From Bacteroidetes bacterium HGW-Bacteroidetes-10 (GTDB lineage Bacteria > Bacteroidota > Bacteroidia > Bacteroidales > UBA932), in NCBI GenBank assembly GCA_002842695.1, contig PHDT01000007.1, forward strand, positions 124,001 to 188,000: DNA of 64,000 nucleotides, in the 5' to 3' direction. Numbering within the stretch: position 1 is the stretch's first letter; every line of letters starts with the position of its first letter. A program made the position numbers and the translations under genes. The notes under the pieces are model-generated. The model did not search any database and was not told the DNA's origin. It saw only the letters and a list, made by a program, of their open reading frames with translations. Shown piece by piece: positions 45,312 through 53,895 of the stretch.

Positions 45312-46589
45312 ATGGCAAACTCACCTTTAAAAATTGAGGTACAGTCAGAAATAGGAAAACTTGAGGCAGTTCTTCTTCACTCTCCAGGAGCGGAGGTGGA
45401 GAATATGACTCCAAGACATGCGCAGAGGGCACTGTACAGTGACATTCTCAACCTCTCGATTGCACAAAAGGAGTACGAGCAGGTATCGGGTGTTCTCAAT
45501 AAAGTAGCTAAGACTTATCAGATTAAAGAGCTTCTGGTTAAGATTCTGGATAATCATCAGGAGAGGGAATCTCTGGTTGGAAAGGTATGTGTAACTGAGA
45601 ATGTGACAGATTATTTCGAATATCTGATGGAGATGTCTTCGAAGAATCTTGCAAATGCCCTTATTGAGGGGCTTCCTGCAAAAATCAACACTCTCACCGC
45701 ATACCTCAAGGACGATTATTATGCTCTTCTTCCGTTGTATAATTTTTATTTTACAAGGGATGCGGCTGTGTCAATAGGAAACAGGGCTCTCATTTGTAAA
45801 ATGGCGAGCAAGGTTAGGATGAGAGAGTCGCTCATCACAGAGGCAATTTTCAGAAACCCTCAGTTTTTTGATTGTGAAGTTGTGAATGCTCATGACTTTC
45901 AGCCAGGTAATGAAGAGATATTTATGGAGGGGGGTGACATTCTAATTGCCAGGGAAGATATTCTTATTGTGGGCAATGGTATGCGTACCAGCAGTCTTGG
46001 AATAGACATGCTCATTAACAGACTCTGCAAATCTGCCGGGCCTGACAAATGGAATGTCATAGTTCAGCAGCTGCCGGATTCTCCGGAATCATTTATCCAT
46101 CTTGATATGGTATTCACTCTTCTGGATGTGGATAAGGCAATGGTTTTTGAGCCTCTTATCCTTAATGACAACCAGTACCAGACAGTTCATATGACTATAG
46201 AGGGTGGCCGGGTTTCCAAAATTAAATCGGTTAACAATATCCCTTCTGTTCTCAGGAAACTGGGCATGGAGGTTGAGCCAATTATCTGCGGCGGATATGC
46301 AGATGAATGGAATCAGGAGAGAGAGCAGTGGCACAGCGGAGCTAACTTCTTTGCAATTGCTCCGGGGAAGGTTATGTCTTATGCCAGGAATGTTCACACT
46401 CTCAATGAGATGAATAAAATGGGATTTGAGATTATTACTGCATGGGATGTAATTAACGGAAAGAAGGACCTCGCTAAAACAGGAAACTGTGTGATTACAA
46501 TTGATGGTTCTGAACTTCCACGCGGCGGCGGCGGCGCAAGGTGCATGACAATGCCTCTTCACAGGTCTGCAGTAAACTGGTCTAAATAG
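45312..46589 (+). CDS. arcA: arginine deiminase
   Basis: ArcA hydrolyses arginine to citrulline and ammonia. The 425-aa pentein-fold protein has SEIGKLEAVLLHSPGAEVENMTP, FTRDAAVSIGN, EGGDILI, HLDMVFTLLD and the nucleophile C411 in GGGGARCM. No arcB or arcC lies next to it. The rocD-ctlX pair at 25.8-27.9 kb may use the citrulline it makes. Confidence 0.93.
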   Translation: MANSPLKIEVQSEIGKLEAVLLHSPGAEVENMTPRHAQRALYSDILNLSIAQKEYEQVSGVLNKVAKTYQIKELLVKILDNHQERESLVGKVCVTENVTDYFEYLMEMSSKNLANALIEGLPAKINTLTAYLKDDYYALLPLYNFYFTRDAAVSIGNRALICKMASKVRMRESLITEAIFRNPQFFDCEVVNAHDFQPGNEEIFMEGGDILIAREDILIVGNGMRTSSLGIDMLINRLCKSAGPDKWNVIVQQLPDSPESFIHLDMVFTLLDVDKAMVFEPLILNDNQYQTVHMTIEGGRVSKIKSVNNIPSVLRKLGMEVEPIICGGYADEWNQEREQWHSGANFFAIAPGKVMSYARNVHTLNEMNKMGFEIITAWDVINGKKDLAKTGNCVITIDGSELPRGGGGARCMTMPLHRSAVNWSK

Positions 46590-46622
46590 CATTCGATTAA
46601 ATATTTAATCCCTTATACAGAA

Positions 46623-49600
46623 ATGAAAAAGTCTCTATTGTTACTGGTTTCTCTTGCAGCCGGTATCTCTGCCTATGCAGAAAATGTAGTATTTGCTTCA
46701 AAACCTGCGCTTGCGCCAGATGCTTCCGAGATCTATTTCTCATGGTCGGGTGATATATTCCGGGTTCCTTCAAAAGGGGGGCTGGCACTGCGAATGGTAT
46801 CTATGAGCGGAATAGAGTCCAATCCAAAGGTCTCTCCTGATGGGAAATACCTTGCTTTCTCCTCTAACGAGACAGGAAACAATAATGTATATGTTGTGCC
46901 TGTGGCAGGCGGGGCAGTCGTTCAGCTTACATTTCATGATGGCTCTGATGTGCCTGTTTCATGGTCTCCTGATTCAAAGCGAATCTATTTTGAGTCCAGC
47001 AGATATAACAGTATCAGCATTTATTCTGTGCCTGCTGAGGGAGGGACGCCATCAAGACTGTTTCCAAACTACTTTAATACAGTTGCGGCACTTGTGGAAA
47101 ATCCGGTGAACGGGGATTTGTATTTCACGGAATCGGCAGAGAGTTTCAGGTTTGCGACCAGAAAGGGATACAGGGGCGAACATAATGCAAACATAATAGC
47201 CTGGAATCCGGCTAAAAAGGAGTACCGGGAGGTGACAACTTATCCGGGACGCGACCTATGGCCAATGACTGATTCAAAGGGAAATCTCTACTATGTATCG
47301 GATGAAAAAAACGGTGAGGCAAATCTGGTAAAGCAGGTGGGAGACAAAAGGGAGTGGCTTACAAATTTTGACGAGTCGCTTCAGTATCCTTCAATAAGTT
47401 ATGATGGTTCTAAAATTGTCTTTATAAAGGGCTACAAGTTGTTTCTGTATGATGTAAAGAGCGGCAAAAGCTTTCAGCCTTCTGTAGATGTCGCAGACAG
47501 CAAGGGAAGCAATGACTCTTTCTTTAAGGTTGAGGTGCCTTCAGATGCTGCTGTATCTCCGGACGGAAAAAAACTTGCATTTTCATTCAGAGGACTGCTC
47601 TTCGTAAGTGATGCAAAGGGTAAGTTCGCTAAAATGGTGAATACTCCGCAGAGCGAAAAGGTAGACGAGATTGTATGGGCACAGGATAATAAAACTCTTT
47701 ACTATACCAGAACAAATAAGGGATATTACAATATTTTCAAACAGAGGGCAGATATTGCCGGTGAGGAGAAGGCGGTTTATGTTGCTTCGGAGAGCGCAAG
47801 GAGCCTTACCTCTTCAAGAAAGGGCGGGCTGACTGCCTTTATTAGCGGCTCCAGAAAGGTTATGGTGCTCAATATGGAGAGTGACAAGGCCGAGAAAATC
47901 TCTGAGCAGGAGTTCTGGGCATTTCAGGGTTACAGCCTGAGCTTTTCGCATGACGATAAATATCTTGCCTTTTCTGCAGTTAATATGTTTGACAGAGATA
48001 TTTTCGTTTACTCTTTCGGAGAGAAAAAGGTTCTTAATCTGACAAATTCCGCAACATTTGAGGATGATCCTCAATTCTCTCCGGACGGCAAGTCTATGTA
48101 CCTTATAACAAACAGAACATCTCCAAGCTTTCCGCGGGGTGCTGAATTCTCTCTTTACAAGGTGGGTCTGGAAAAGGTTCCTGCTCCTTTTGAGGGGGAT
48201 GAGTATGACAAACTATTTGGAAATAAATCGGCATCGAAGGATTCGGCTGTTGCAATAGACAGAAACTACCTGCAGAGACGCTTTACTAAGATTGTTGTTA
48301 GAGGAACTCAGAACTCTCCCTATATCCATTCAGCAAAAGATAAGACCTACCTTCTCTACTCCTCAAACCACGAGGGCGAAGGGGCCCTTTATGTACAGGA
48401 GCTTAAGGAGTGGGACCAGAAGCCGGCACAGAAGGTGAAGGGCATTGCAAATGCAGGAAAATACATCTCAAACGGCAAGGATCTGTTTGTTCTTGGGAGG
48501 GGTGGCCTATTTAAAATTGATGCTTCCGGTGCATCTGCAACCAAGGTGGAGTTTGAGGAGACGTTTGCGAAAAATATCGGGGCTGAGTTTAACCAGATGT
48601 TTTATGAGGTTTGGGCGACTCTTGAGCAGAATTTCTATGACCAGAAGTTTCACGGAGTTAACTGGAAGGCCAAAAGGGAATATTATGAGTCATTCCTGCC
48701 TTACGCAAAGAGCAGGGACGATCTGAGGATACTTTTAAATGATATGCTGAATGAGCTTAATTCATCCCATATGGGATTCAGCACATTCGGAAAGGATGAG
48801 GAGACTCCGGTAAGGAATTCTACAATGGAGACCGGAATTTTATTCAGGAATGATAATCCTTATATCGTTGACAGAATTGTTTTTGGTTCTAAGGCAGATT
48901 TTAGCGGGAATCCGGTTAAACCGGGTGACAGGCTGGTTGCAGTTAATGGTGTAAGAGTTAGTTCTGCTGCAAACAGAGAATCTTATTTTGTTTCGCCGGC
49001 CAGCAGCAGGGAGGTTACTCTGAGGTTTGCGGGTTCCGCGGCTGAAGAATTTGATGTTCGTTTGCATACAATCTCTTCTGGCGAACTGAGAAGTCTTCTC
49101 TACACTGAATGGGAGGACGGAAACAGAGCGGCAGTGGAAAAACTTGGAGGAGGCAAGATTGCCTATGTGCATATGAGGGATATGGGCAACGGCTCACTTG
49201 AGAATTTTCTCATTGATATGAATACCTATGCTGTTCACAAGGACGCTCTTATTCTGGACCTGAGGTTTAATAATGGTGGTAATGTACATAAGGAGGTTCT
49301 TGATTTTCTGTCGCAAAAACAGCATTTCAAATGGAAATTCAGGGACGGGTCACTTGCTTCCCATCCTAATGTAACACCTTCTGACAAACCTATTGTAGTT
49401 CTCATTAACGAAAGGAGCCTGAGTGATGCCGAGGTTACATCCAATGCTATAAAGGCTCTCTCAATTGCTAAACTTGTGGGAACTGAAACATACAGATGGA
49501 TAATCTTCACTTCCGGAGTTGGTCTTGTAGATGGATCTTCTGTACGCCTTCCGGCCTGGGGTTGCTACACACTTGACGGCAAGGATATGGAGTTTTCAGG

Positions 49601-49700
49601 AGTCGCACCGGATATATATGTGAAGAACACTTTCCGTGACAGACTTGAGTCAAAAGACCCTCAATTGGAGAGAGCAATAAAAGAATTATTACCTTTGTAG
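46623..49700 (+). CDS. tricorn-like S41 family protease with beta-propeller
   Basis: The 1025-aa exported protein has a signal peptide (1-19), a TolB/WD-type beta-propeller region (about 25-560; repeated FSPDGK and SPDSKRIYF units), a helical core, a PDZ domain (about 715-800; RNDNPYIVDRIVFG), and an S41 catalytic domain with NERSLSDAEVTSNAIK near 935, holding the serine nucleophile. Tricorn homologues cut peptides in the periplasm in Bacteroidota. The length is normal for the family. Confidence 0.88.
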   Translation: MKKSLLLLVSLAAGISAYAENVVFASKPALAPDASEIYFSWSGDIFRVPSKGGLALRMVSMSGIESNPKVSPDGKYLAFSSNETGNNNVYVVPVAGGAVVQLTFHDGSDVPVSWSPDSKRIYFESSRYNSISIYSVPAEGGTPSRLFPNYFNTVAALVENPVNGDLYFTESAESFRFATRKGYRGEHNANIIAWNPAKKEYREVTTYPGRDLWPMTDSKGNLYYVSDEKNGEANLVKQVGDKREWLTNFDESLQYPSISYDGSKIVFIKGYKLFLYDVKSGKSFQPSVDVADSKGSNDSFFKVEVPSDAAVSPDGKKLAFSFRGLLFVSDAKGKFAKMVNTPQSEKVDEIVWAQDNKTLYYTRTNKGYYNIFKQRADIAGEEKAVYVASESARSLTSSRKGGLTAFISGSRKVMVLNMESDKAEKISEQEFWAFQGYSLSFSHDDKYLAFSAVNMFDRDIFVYSFGEKKVLNLTNSATFEDDPQFSPDGKSMYLITNRTSPSFPRGAEFSLYKVGLEKVPAPFEGDEYDKLFGNKSASKDSAVAIDRNYLQRRFTKIVVRGTQNSPYIHSAKDKTYLLYSSNHEGEGALYVQELKEWDQKPAQKVKGIANAGKYISNGKDLFVLGRGGLFKIDASGASATKVEFEETFAKNIGAEFNQMFYEVWATLEQNFYDQKFHGVNWKAKREYYESFLPYAKSRDDLRILLNDMLNELNSSHMGFSTFGKDEETPVRNSTMETGILFRNDNPYIVDRIVFGSKADFSGNPVKPGDRLVAVNGVRVSSAANRESYFVSPASSREVTLRFAGSAAEEFDVRLHTISSGELRSLLYTEWEDGNRAAVEKLGGGKIAYVHMRDMGNGSLENFLIDMNTYAVHKDALILDLRFNNGGNVHKEVLDFLSQKQHFKWKFRDGSLASHPNVTPSDKPIVVLINERSLSDAEVTSNAIKALSIAKLVGTETYRWIIFTSGVGLVDGSSVRLPAWGCYTLDGKDMEFSGVAPDIYVKNTFRDRLESKDPQLERAIKELLPL

Positions 49701-49731
49701 CTCGGTAAATTTTACTGAAGTTCAAAAAGAA

Positions 49732-50763
49732 TTGGAAATGAGAGAAAAAATTGAACAACTCCTTGCAGAGGTAGAGCAGCTTGCTGCCAAAAAAGAGCAG
49801 GAGATAGAGGAGATAAGGGTCCGCCTGCTTGGAAAAAAGGGAACTATTACTCAACTTTTTGATGAGTTCCGCGATGTACTGCCAGAGCAGAAAAGAGAGC
49901 TTGGACAGGTTCTGAACACACTCAAGGTAGCCGCTACCAAAAAGATTGACGAACTTCGCACAATTCTCGATGAGAGCATGGATGCAGACGAGCCTCAGTA
50001 TGACCTCACCAAGCCTGGCGACAGACTAGATCTTGGCGGGCGTCATCCAATATCTGTTACCAAGGCAGAGATTCTCTCGATTTTTAATAAATATGGATAC
50101 GATCTGGCCGAAGGCCCGGAGATTGAAGATGACTGGCATGTGTTTGGTGCTCTGAATTTCCCGCCTGAACACCCTGCCCGCGACATGCAGGATACCTTCT
50201 TTATAACAGAGGGTGAGAATCCGGTGCTGCTCAGGACTCACACGAGTTCTGCCCAGGTGCGCGCCATGGAGACAATGAAGCTCCCCATAAGAATAGTTTG
50301 TCCGGGACGCGTATTCAGAAACGAAGCAATATCGGCCCGTGCGCACTGCATCTTCCACCAGGTAGAGGGGCTCTATATAGACAAAAACGTATCATTCGCA
50401 GACCTCAAGCAGGCAGTTCTTCTCTTCGCCCGCGAAATGTTTGGCGAACAGGCCCAGATAAGACTCAGGCCATCATACTTCCCGTTCACCGAGCCAAGCG
50501 CAGAGGTAGACGTAAGCTGCAACATCTGCGGCGGCAAAGGATGTAATATCTGTAAAGGAACAGGCTGGCTCGAGATTATGGGCTGCGGGATGGTAGATCC
50601 AAATGTCCTGGAGGCAAACGGCATCGACAGCAAAGTATACACCGGCTTCGCATTCGGCATGGGAGTTGAGCGCATCGCCATGCTCAAGTGGCAGGTCAAA
50701 GACCTTCGTCACTACTTCGAGAACGACATCAGATTCCTCAGGGAGTTTGATACAGTGGTGTAG
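49732..50763 (+). CDS. pheS: phenylalanyl-tRNA synthetase alpha subunit
   Basis: The catalytic class II subunit pairs with PheT, which is not in the window. The 343-aa sequence has an N-terminal coiled coil, FNKYGYDLAEGPEIEDDWHVFGALNFPPEHPARDMQDTFF (motif 2 region) and FAFGMGVERIAMLKWQV (motif 3). A start at 49738 (MREKIEQLL) is equally possible. Intact. Confidence 0.97.
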   Translation: MEMREKIEQLLAEVEQLAAKKEQEIEEIRVRLLGKKGTITQLFDEFRDVLPEQKRELGQVLNTLKVAATKKIDELRTILDESMDADEPQYDLTKPGDRLDLGGRHPISVTKAEILSIFNKYGYDLAEGPEIEDDWHVFGALNFPPEHPARDMQDTFFITEGENPVLLRTHTSSAQVRAMETMKLPIRIVCPGRVFRNEAISARAHCIFHQVEGLYIDKNVSFADLKQAVLLFAREMFGEQAQIRLRPSYFPFTEPSAEVDVSCNICGGKGCNICKGTGWLEIMGCGMVDPNVLEANGIDSKVYTGFAFGMGVERIAMLKWQVKDLRHYFENDIRFLREFDTVV

Positions 50764-50852
50764 GCTCGCTTAGATATTTGAAATTATGATTTAGAATTTT
50801 ACAATGTTTTTGAAAAATTGACCACAAAATTTTAAAAACAGCGTAAGATTTT

Positions 50853-50883
50853 TTTGGAGCATGTGAAATTATTATTACTTTTG
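50853..50883 (+). promoter_or_regulatory. promoter of tRNA-Gly and tRNA-Leu
   Basis: TTTG (50853-50856), 19 bases, TACTTTTG (50876-50883), then CAGTCCC and the tRNA body 12 bases later. It matches the -33/-7 consensus. Confidence 0.75.
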
Positions 50884-50895
50884 CAGTCCCAAAAC

Positions 50896-50968
50896 GCGGA
50901 AATAGCTCAGTTGGTAGAGCATAACCTTGCCAAGGTTAGGGTCGCGAGTTCGAGTCTCGTTTTCCGCT
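50896..50968 (+). tRNA. tRNA-Gly(GCC)
   Basis: Cloverleaf: acceptor GCGGAAA/TTTCCGC, D arm GCTC/GAGC, anticodon loop TTGCCAA (anticodon GCC), T arm GCGAG-TTCGAGT-CTCGT (the closing G-T is a wobble), discriminator T. CCA is not encoded. It is intact. Confidence 0.95.
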
Positions 50969-50977
50969 CTACATGAG

Positions 50978-51008
50978 AAAGGCCTCTCCGCACAGGAAGG
51001 CCTTTTTT
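50978..51008 (+). terminator. terminator after tRNA-Gly
   Basis: AAAGGCCT and AGGCCTTT flank a loop and are followed by a T-run. It ends 9 bases before tRNA-Leu. Confidence 0.65.
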
Positions 51009-51017
51009 CATGGTTGG

Positions 51018-51103
51018 GCTCGGGTGGTGGAATAGGTAGACACGCAGGACTTAAAATCCTGTGGGCAGAAATGTCCGTACGGGTTCGATTCCCGTCCCGA
51101 GCA
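51018..51103 (+). tRNA. tRNA-Leu(TAA)
   Basis: The acceptor GCTCGGG/CCCGAGC, long variable arm, anticodon loop with TAA (ACTTAAAAT) and T arm ACGGG-TTCGATT-CCCGT identify a leucine tRNA of 86 bases. Discriminator A; CCA is not encoded. Confidence 0.95.
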
Positions 51104-51115
51104 CAAATGATCACC

Positions 51116-51146
51116 AAAAGGCCTCAGAAATGAGGTCTTTTTTTTT
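51116..51146 (+). terminator. terminator after tRNA-Leu
   Basis: AAAGGCCTCA pairs with TGAGGTCTTT around a GAAA loop with one G-T pair; a nine-base T-run follows. Confidence 0.8.
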
Positions 51147-51227
51147 GCATGGTGGCGAGCGGCGGGGCTAAGAGCCGGGCCAGGTGAGGGCCGGGGAGAG
51201 ACAGGTGGCCCCGGGGGCGAAACGCGT

Positions 51228-51352
51228 CTGCGCCGCAATTTCTGTTAACGCGCAGAAAGACAGCAATATACAAATGAGAAACTTTGCAAAAGTAATAGTT
51301 TGTGTTTTATAAGTGATAGTAATACAATGAGTTAACAGAGATTGCGGCGCAG
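51228..51352. repeat. palindromic element A1 (22-bp inverted repeats, 125 bp)
   Basis: The arms 51228-51249 (beginning CTGCGCCGCAATTTCTGTT) and 51331-51352 are complementary with one mismatch. The 81-base core is A/T-rich and about 80% like that of element A2, in the same orientation. Its right arm supplies the last six codons and stop of the transposase gene. Confidence 0.9.
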
Positions 51353-52252
51353 AACACCTCTTACATACTCATAATTCTCGTTAAAAATTTGTGCAATTTG
51401 ATAATGTGTAGCACCTGTTGCTCGCTTTAATTTTACAATACACTGCTCAAGCTCCACTTTATCAAGTGCATACATATTTCTCCCGTCAAGTATCTTTTTC
51501 AGATGAGTCAGTATTTCATGAGTAGGCATCCGGGATCTTGATGTGAATGGTGCGCCTGCCGGAGCGGAGGTTTTTTTTATGGCTGATTCAGCCTTATGGC
51601 TTTTAATAAACCCGGCTATTGCCAAATCGAGCTCTTTTCGAGTGGTAAAATGACTGTATATAAATGAGGTGTCAATGTCAATGTATTTTCTGATACTGCA
51701 TTTTTGGTGATACATTAAATTATAGGAACTCCACTCATATTCCTCTGCCCGCGAACATATATCGGCATTTACCGGATTAGACAAAATGTAGAGGATGCTG
51801 TTCAGACGCCACTCATCGCTATACTTGCAAAAGCTTTTGAAAGGAGTTCTAAAAAGTTTGTCTGATAGAGAGTATTTCTTGTTGTACCAATATGAATATC
51901 CGTGTAAAAGGCGACGAACGAACTCGGTTACACAGGATGTTATAATTTGCAGGTGTATATGGTTGTCCATAATTACAAATGCTTCAATTATGGTGTCAAA
52001 TTGTTCGCTGACCTTTTTGCAACGCTTAAGAAATTCGATTTTGTCTTCATTATCTAGGAAGATAACCTTGCGGCAGTTGCCACGAATACATACATGCAGA
52101 TTCCCTGACTGAATGCGCCCCTGGCGCTGAGGTGCAGAATTGCTCTCACGTTTTGATTTTGTTTCTCTCGCTTCCATCTTTCTCACTATTTTTTCAAATG
52201 TAGGAAAAGTTTGGAACAAAGGAAAAATCTGCGCCGCAATTTCTGTTAACAT
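51332..52252 (-). CDS. REP-associated tyrosine transposase (RAYT, Y1/HUH fold)
   Basis: The protein is a TnpA_REP-type HUH nuclease. The metal site HUH is HIH at residues 98-100 (IMDNHIHLQI), and the probable nucleophile is Y119 in GYSYWYNKKY. LYILSNPVNADICSRAEEYEWSSY (about 144-167) is the RAYT signature, and the C-terminal ATGATHYQIAQIFNENYEYVRGVLRR looks like a DNA-binding helix-turn-helix. From ATG at 52252 the frame runs through arm A2 (LTEIAAQ) and ends in arm A1 (LRRNLC-stop). An internal start at 52177 (MEARETKS) is possible and would drop the arm-encoded residues. Flanked by two 125-bp palindromic units. Confidence 0.88.
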   Translation of the reverse strand: MLTEIAAQIFPLFQTFPTFEKIVRKMEARETKSKRESNSAPQRQGRIQSGNLHVCIRGNCRKVIFLDNEDKIEFLKRCKKVSEQFDTIIEAFVIMDNHIHLQIITSCVTEFVRRLLHGYSYWYNKKYSLSDKLFRTPFKSFCKYSDEWRLNSILYILSNPVNADICSRAEEYEWSSYNLMYHQKCSIRKYIDIDTSFIYSHFTTRKELDLAIAGFIKSHKAESAIKKTSAPAGAPFTSRSRMPTHEILTHLKKILDGRNMYALDKVELEQCIVKLKRATGATHYQIAQIFNENYEYVRGVLRRNLC

Positions 52253-52353
52253 TCAGAAAAAGAGCAATATACAAAACGCAAACTTTCAAAAAGCAAAAGT
52301 TTCTGTTTCATAAGTAATAGTAATACAATTAGTTAACAGAAATTGCGGCGCAG
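52229..52353. repeat. palindromic element A2 (22-bp perfect inverted repeats, 125 bp)
   Basis: Arms 52229-52250 and 52332-52353 are perfect reverse complements (CTGCGCCGCAATTTCTGTT...). It has the same length and orientation as A1, 1001 bases away start to start. Its core may hold the transposase promoter, but the best candidate (TATATTG) is a weak -7 match. Confidence 0.9.
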
Positions 52354-52387
52354 TCAACTGCCAGCCCCACTTGGCTCAGGCGGCGTT

Positions 52388-52418
52388 TTTGGGCAGACGT
52401 CTCTTTTTCTTACCTTTG
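52388..52418 (+). promoter_or_regulatory. promoter of marC
   Basis: TTTG (52388-52391), 19 bases, TACCTTTG (52411-52418). The start codon at 52433 lies 14 bases further on. The promoter lies 35 bases outside element A2. Confidence 0.75.
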
Positions 52419-52432
52419 CAAAAATTATCATT

Positions 52433-53011
52433 ATGGGTTTCAACATCAAAGAGGTTTTTAGTGCATTCATTGTAATGTTTGCAGTGATTGATATTTTGGG
52501 ATCGACTCCTATTATTATAGGGATGAAGGAGAAGAAAAAGAGCTTCAGCCCATTAAATGCAGCTGTAATCTCATTTGCCATTCTGGTAGCCTTCCTGTTT
52601 CTGGGACAGGCGATGCTGGGCCTTTTTGGGGTGGATATCTCATCTTTTGCGGTGGCTGGTGCGCTTGTGCTGCTGGTGCTTGCAATTGAGATGATTTTTG
52701 GCGTGCAGATTTTCAAGGATGATGGTCCGTCTGATTCGGCTACAATTGTGCCGATTGTTTTCCCTCTTATTGCCGGCGCAGCCTCCTTTACCACACTGCT
52801 TTCGCTAAGGGCAGAATATGCCGTGCTTAATATAATCATTGCGCTCTTCCTTAATATTGTAGTTGTCTATCTGGTGCTAAACAACCTTGACTTCATCTCC
52901 CGCAAGATGGGAAAAGGGGGAATCTATGTTATGAGGAAGTTTTTTGGTATAATTCTGCTCGCCATCGCTGTTAAGCTGATTGTCTCGAATCTTCATACCC
53001 TTTTAACGTAA
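52433..53011 (+). CDS. MarC/UPF0056 family membrane protein
   Basis: The start at 52433 (MGFNIKEVFSAFIVMFAVIDILGS) is taken because it follows a consensus promoter and matches MarC N-termini; an earlier in-frame ATG lies in element A2. The protein is about 192 aa with six hydrophobic spans and the family segment MFAVIDILGSTPIIIGM. MarC was once linked to antibiotic resistance; its function is still unclear. Confidence 0.88.
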   Translation: MGFNIKEVFSAFIVMFAVIDILGSTPIIIGMKEKKKSFSPLNAAVISFAILVAFLFLGQAMLGLFGVDISSFAVAGALVLLVLAIEMIFGVQIFKDDGPSDSATIVPIVFPLIAGAASFTTLLSLRAEYAVLNIIIALFLNIVVVYLVLNNLDFISRKMGKGGIYVMRKFFGIILLAIAVKLIVSNLHTLLT

Positions 53012-53172
53012 TATTTCTGTAAATATACTTAAAGAGTCTGCGGTTAAAGGAGAACTTTTGATGATGATTCCGGGAAAACAGTCAGGGAAATCTCTCTGAA
53101 TGGGGTGATATTCGCATGAGTTTTCGACACAAAAAATTTGTGGATATCTTGTTGATATATCGCGTTTAGCTA

Positions 53173-53202
53173 TTGCATTTATAAGTTTTTATTGTATCTT
53201 TG
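53173..53202 (+). promoter_or_regulatory. promoter of the rplC operon
   Basis: TTG (53173-53175), 19 bases, TATCTTTG (53195-53202), then CAGCCCGC. It gives the downstream half of the ribosomal operon its own start. The 148 bases between marC and this promoter show no gene. Confidence 0.75.
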
Positions 53203-53205
53203 CAG

Positions 53206-53224
53206 CCCGCAAATTTTGTGCGGG
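53206..53224 (+). other. 5' leader hairpin of the rplC mRNA
   Basis: CCCGCA pairs with TGCGGG over a 7-base loop. It is positioned at or beside the predicted transcript start, 38 bases before the rplC start. Confidence 0.5.
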
Positions 53225-53262
53225 GTTTATTAATTATTTATAAAACACCAAATTAACAACCA

Positions 53263-53889
53263 ATGCCTGGATTAATTGGAAGGAAAATCGGAATGACATC
53301 CGTTTTCGGTGCCGATGGAAAAAACATTCCATGCACCGTTATTGAGGCTGGTCCGTGTGTTGTTACGCAAATTCGTACAGAAGAGAATGATGGTTATGCC
53401 GCTGTACAACTTGCCTATGACGAAAAGAAAGAAAAACACACCAGCGGAGGCCTGATGGGCCACTTTAAAAAGGCAAATACCACACCTAAGCGAAAACTCG
53501 TGGAGTTCTCAAACGACTTCCTGAAAGAGTTTCAGCTAGGTGACACAATCACCGTTTCAGATGTATTTCACGATCAGATGGAATGGGTTGACGTAACAGG
53601 AATTTCTAAAGGTAAAGGATTCCAGGGTGTTGTGAAACGCCATGGTTTCGCAGGAGTTGGCGGCGCCACTCACGGACAGCACAACAGACTTCGTGCTCCG
53701 GGATCAATGGGTGCCTCATCTTGGCCTTCTAGGGTATTTAAAGGAAAAAGATTGGCCGGCCGTATGGGTGGCGATCAGGTTAAAATTTTGAACCTCAGAA
53801 TTATCAAGGTCATCCCTGAAAATAATCTGCTTCTTGTAAAAGGATCTATTCCTGGTGCAAAAGGTTCTTATGTAATAGTGGAGGAATAA
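53263..53889 (+). CDS. rplC: 50S ribosomal protein L3
   Basis: L3 is an early assembly protein at the peptidyl-transferase end of 23S rRNA. The 208-aa sequence starts [15 protein letters not shown] and has [54 protein letters not shown]. Intact. First gene of this half of the S10 operon; rpsJ, which usually precedes it, lies at 22.3 kb on the other strand. Confidence 0.97.
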   Translation: MPGLIGRKIGMTSVFGADGKNIPCTVIEAGPCVVTQIRTEENDGYAAVQLAYDEKKEKHTSGGLMGHFKKANTTPKRKLVEFSNDFLKEFQLGDTITVSDVFHDQMEWVDVTGISKGKGFQGVVKRHGFAGVGGATHGQHNRLRAPGSMGASSWPSRVFKGKRLAGRMGGDQVKILNLRIIKVIPENNLLLVKGSIPGAKGSYVIVEE

Positions 53890-53895
53890 GCGTCT

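Noticed and set aside
51104-51227. Target-site duplications for the RAYT locus in the G/C-rich stretch before element A1.
   Set aside because: The bases flanking A1 and A2 do not match each other, and HUH transposases of this type do not make duplications.
50875-51238. Overlapping reading frames on both strands over the tRNA genes.
   Set aside because: They run through tRNA-Gly, tRNA-Leu and their terminators, which explain the sequence.
25723-53158. DnaA-box-like TTATCAACA (25723-25731) and TGTGGATAT/TGTTGATAT (53139-53158) upstream of both ribosomal operon promoters.
   Set aside because: Matches to TTATNCACA are imperfect and lie at different distances from the -33 (4 and 14 bases). Chance in A/T-rich intergenic DNA is likely.
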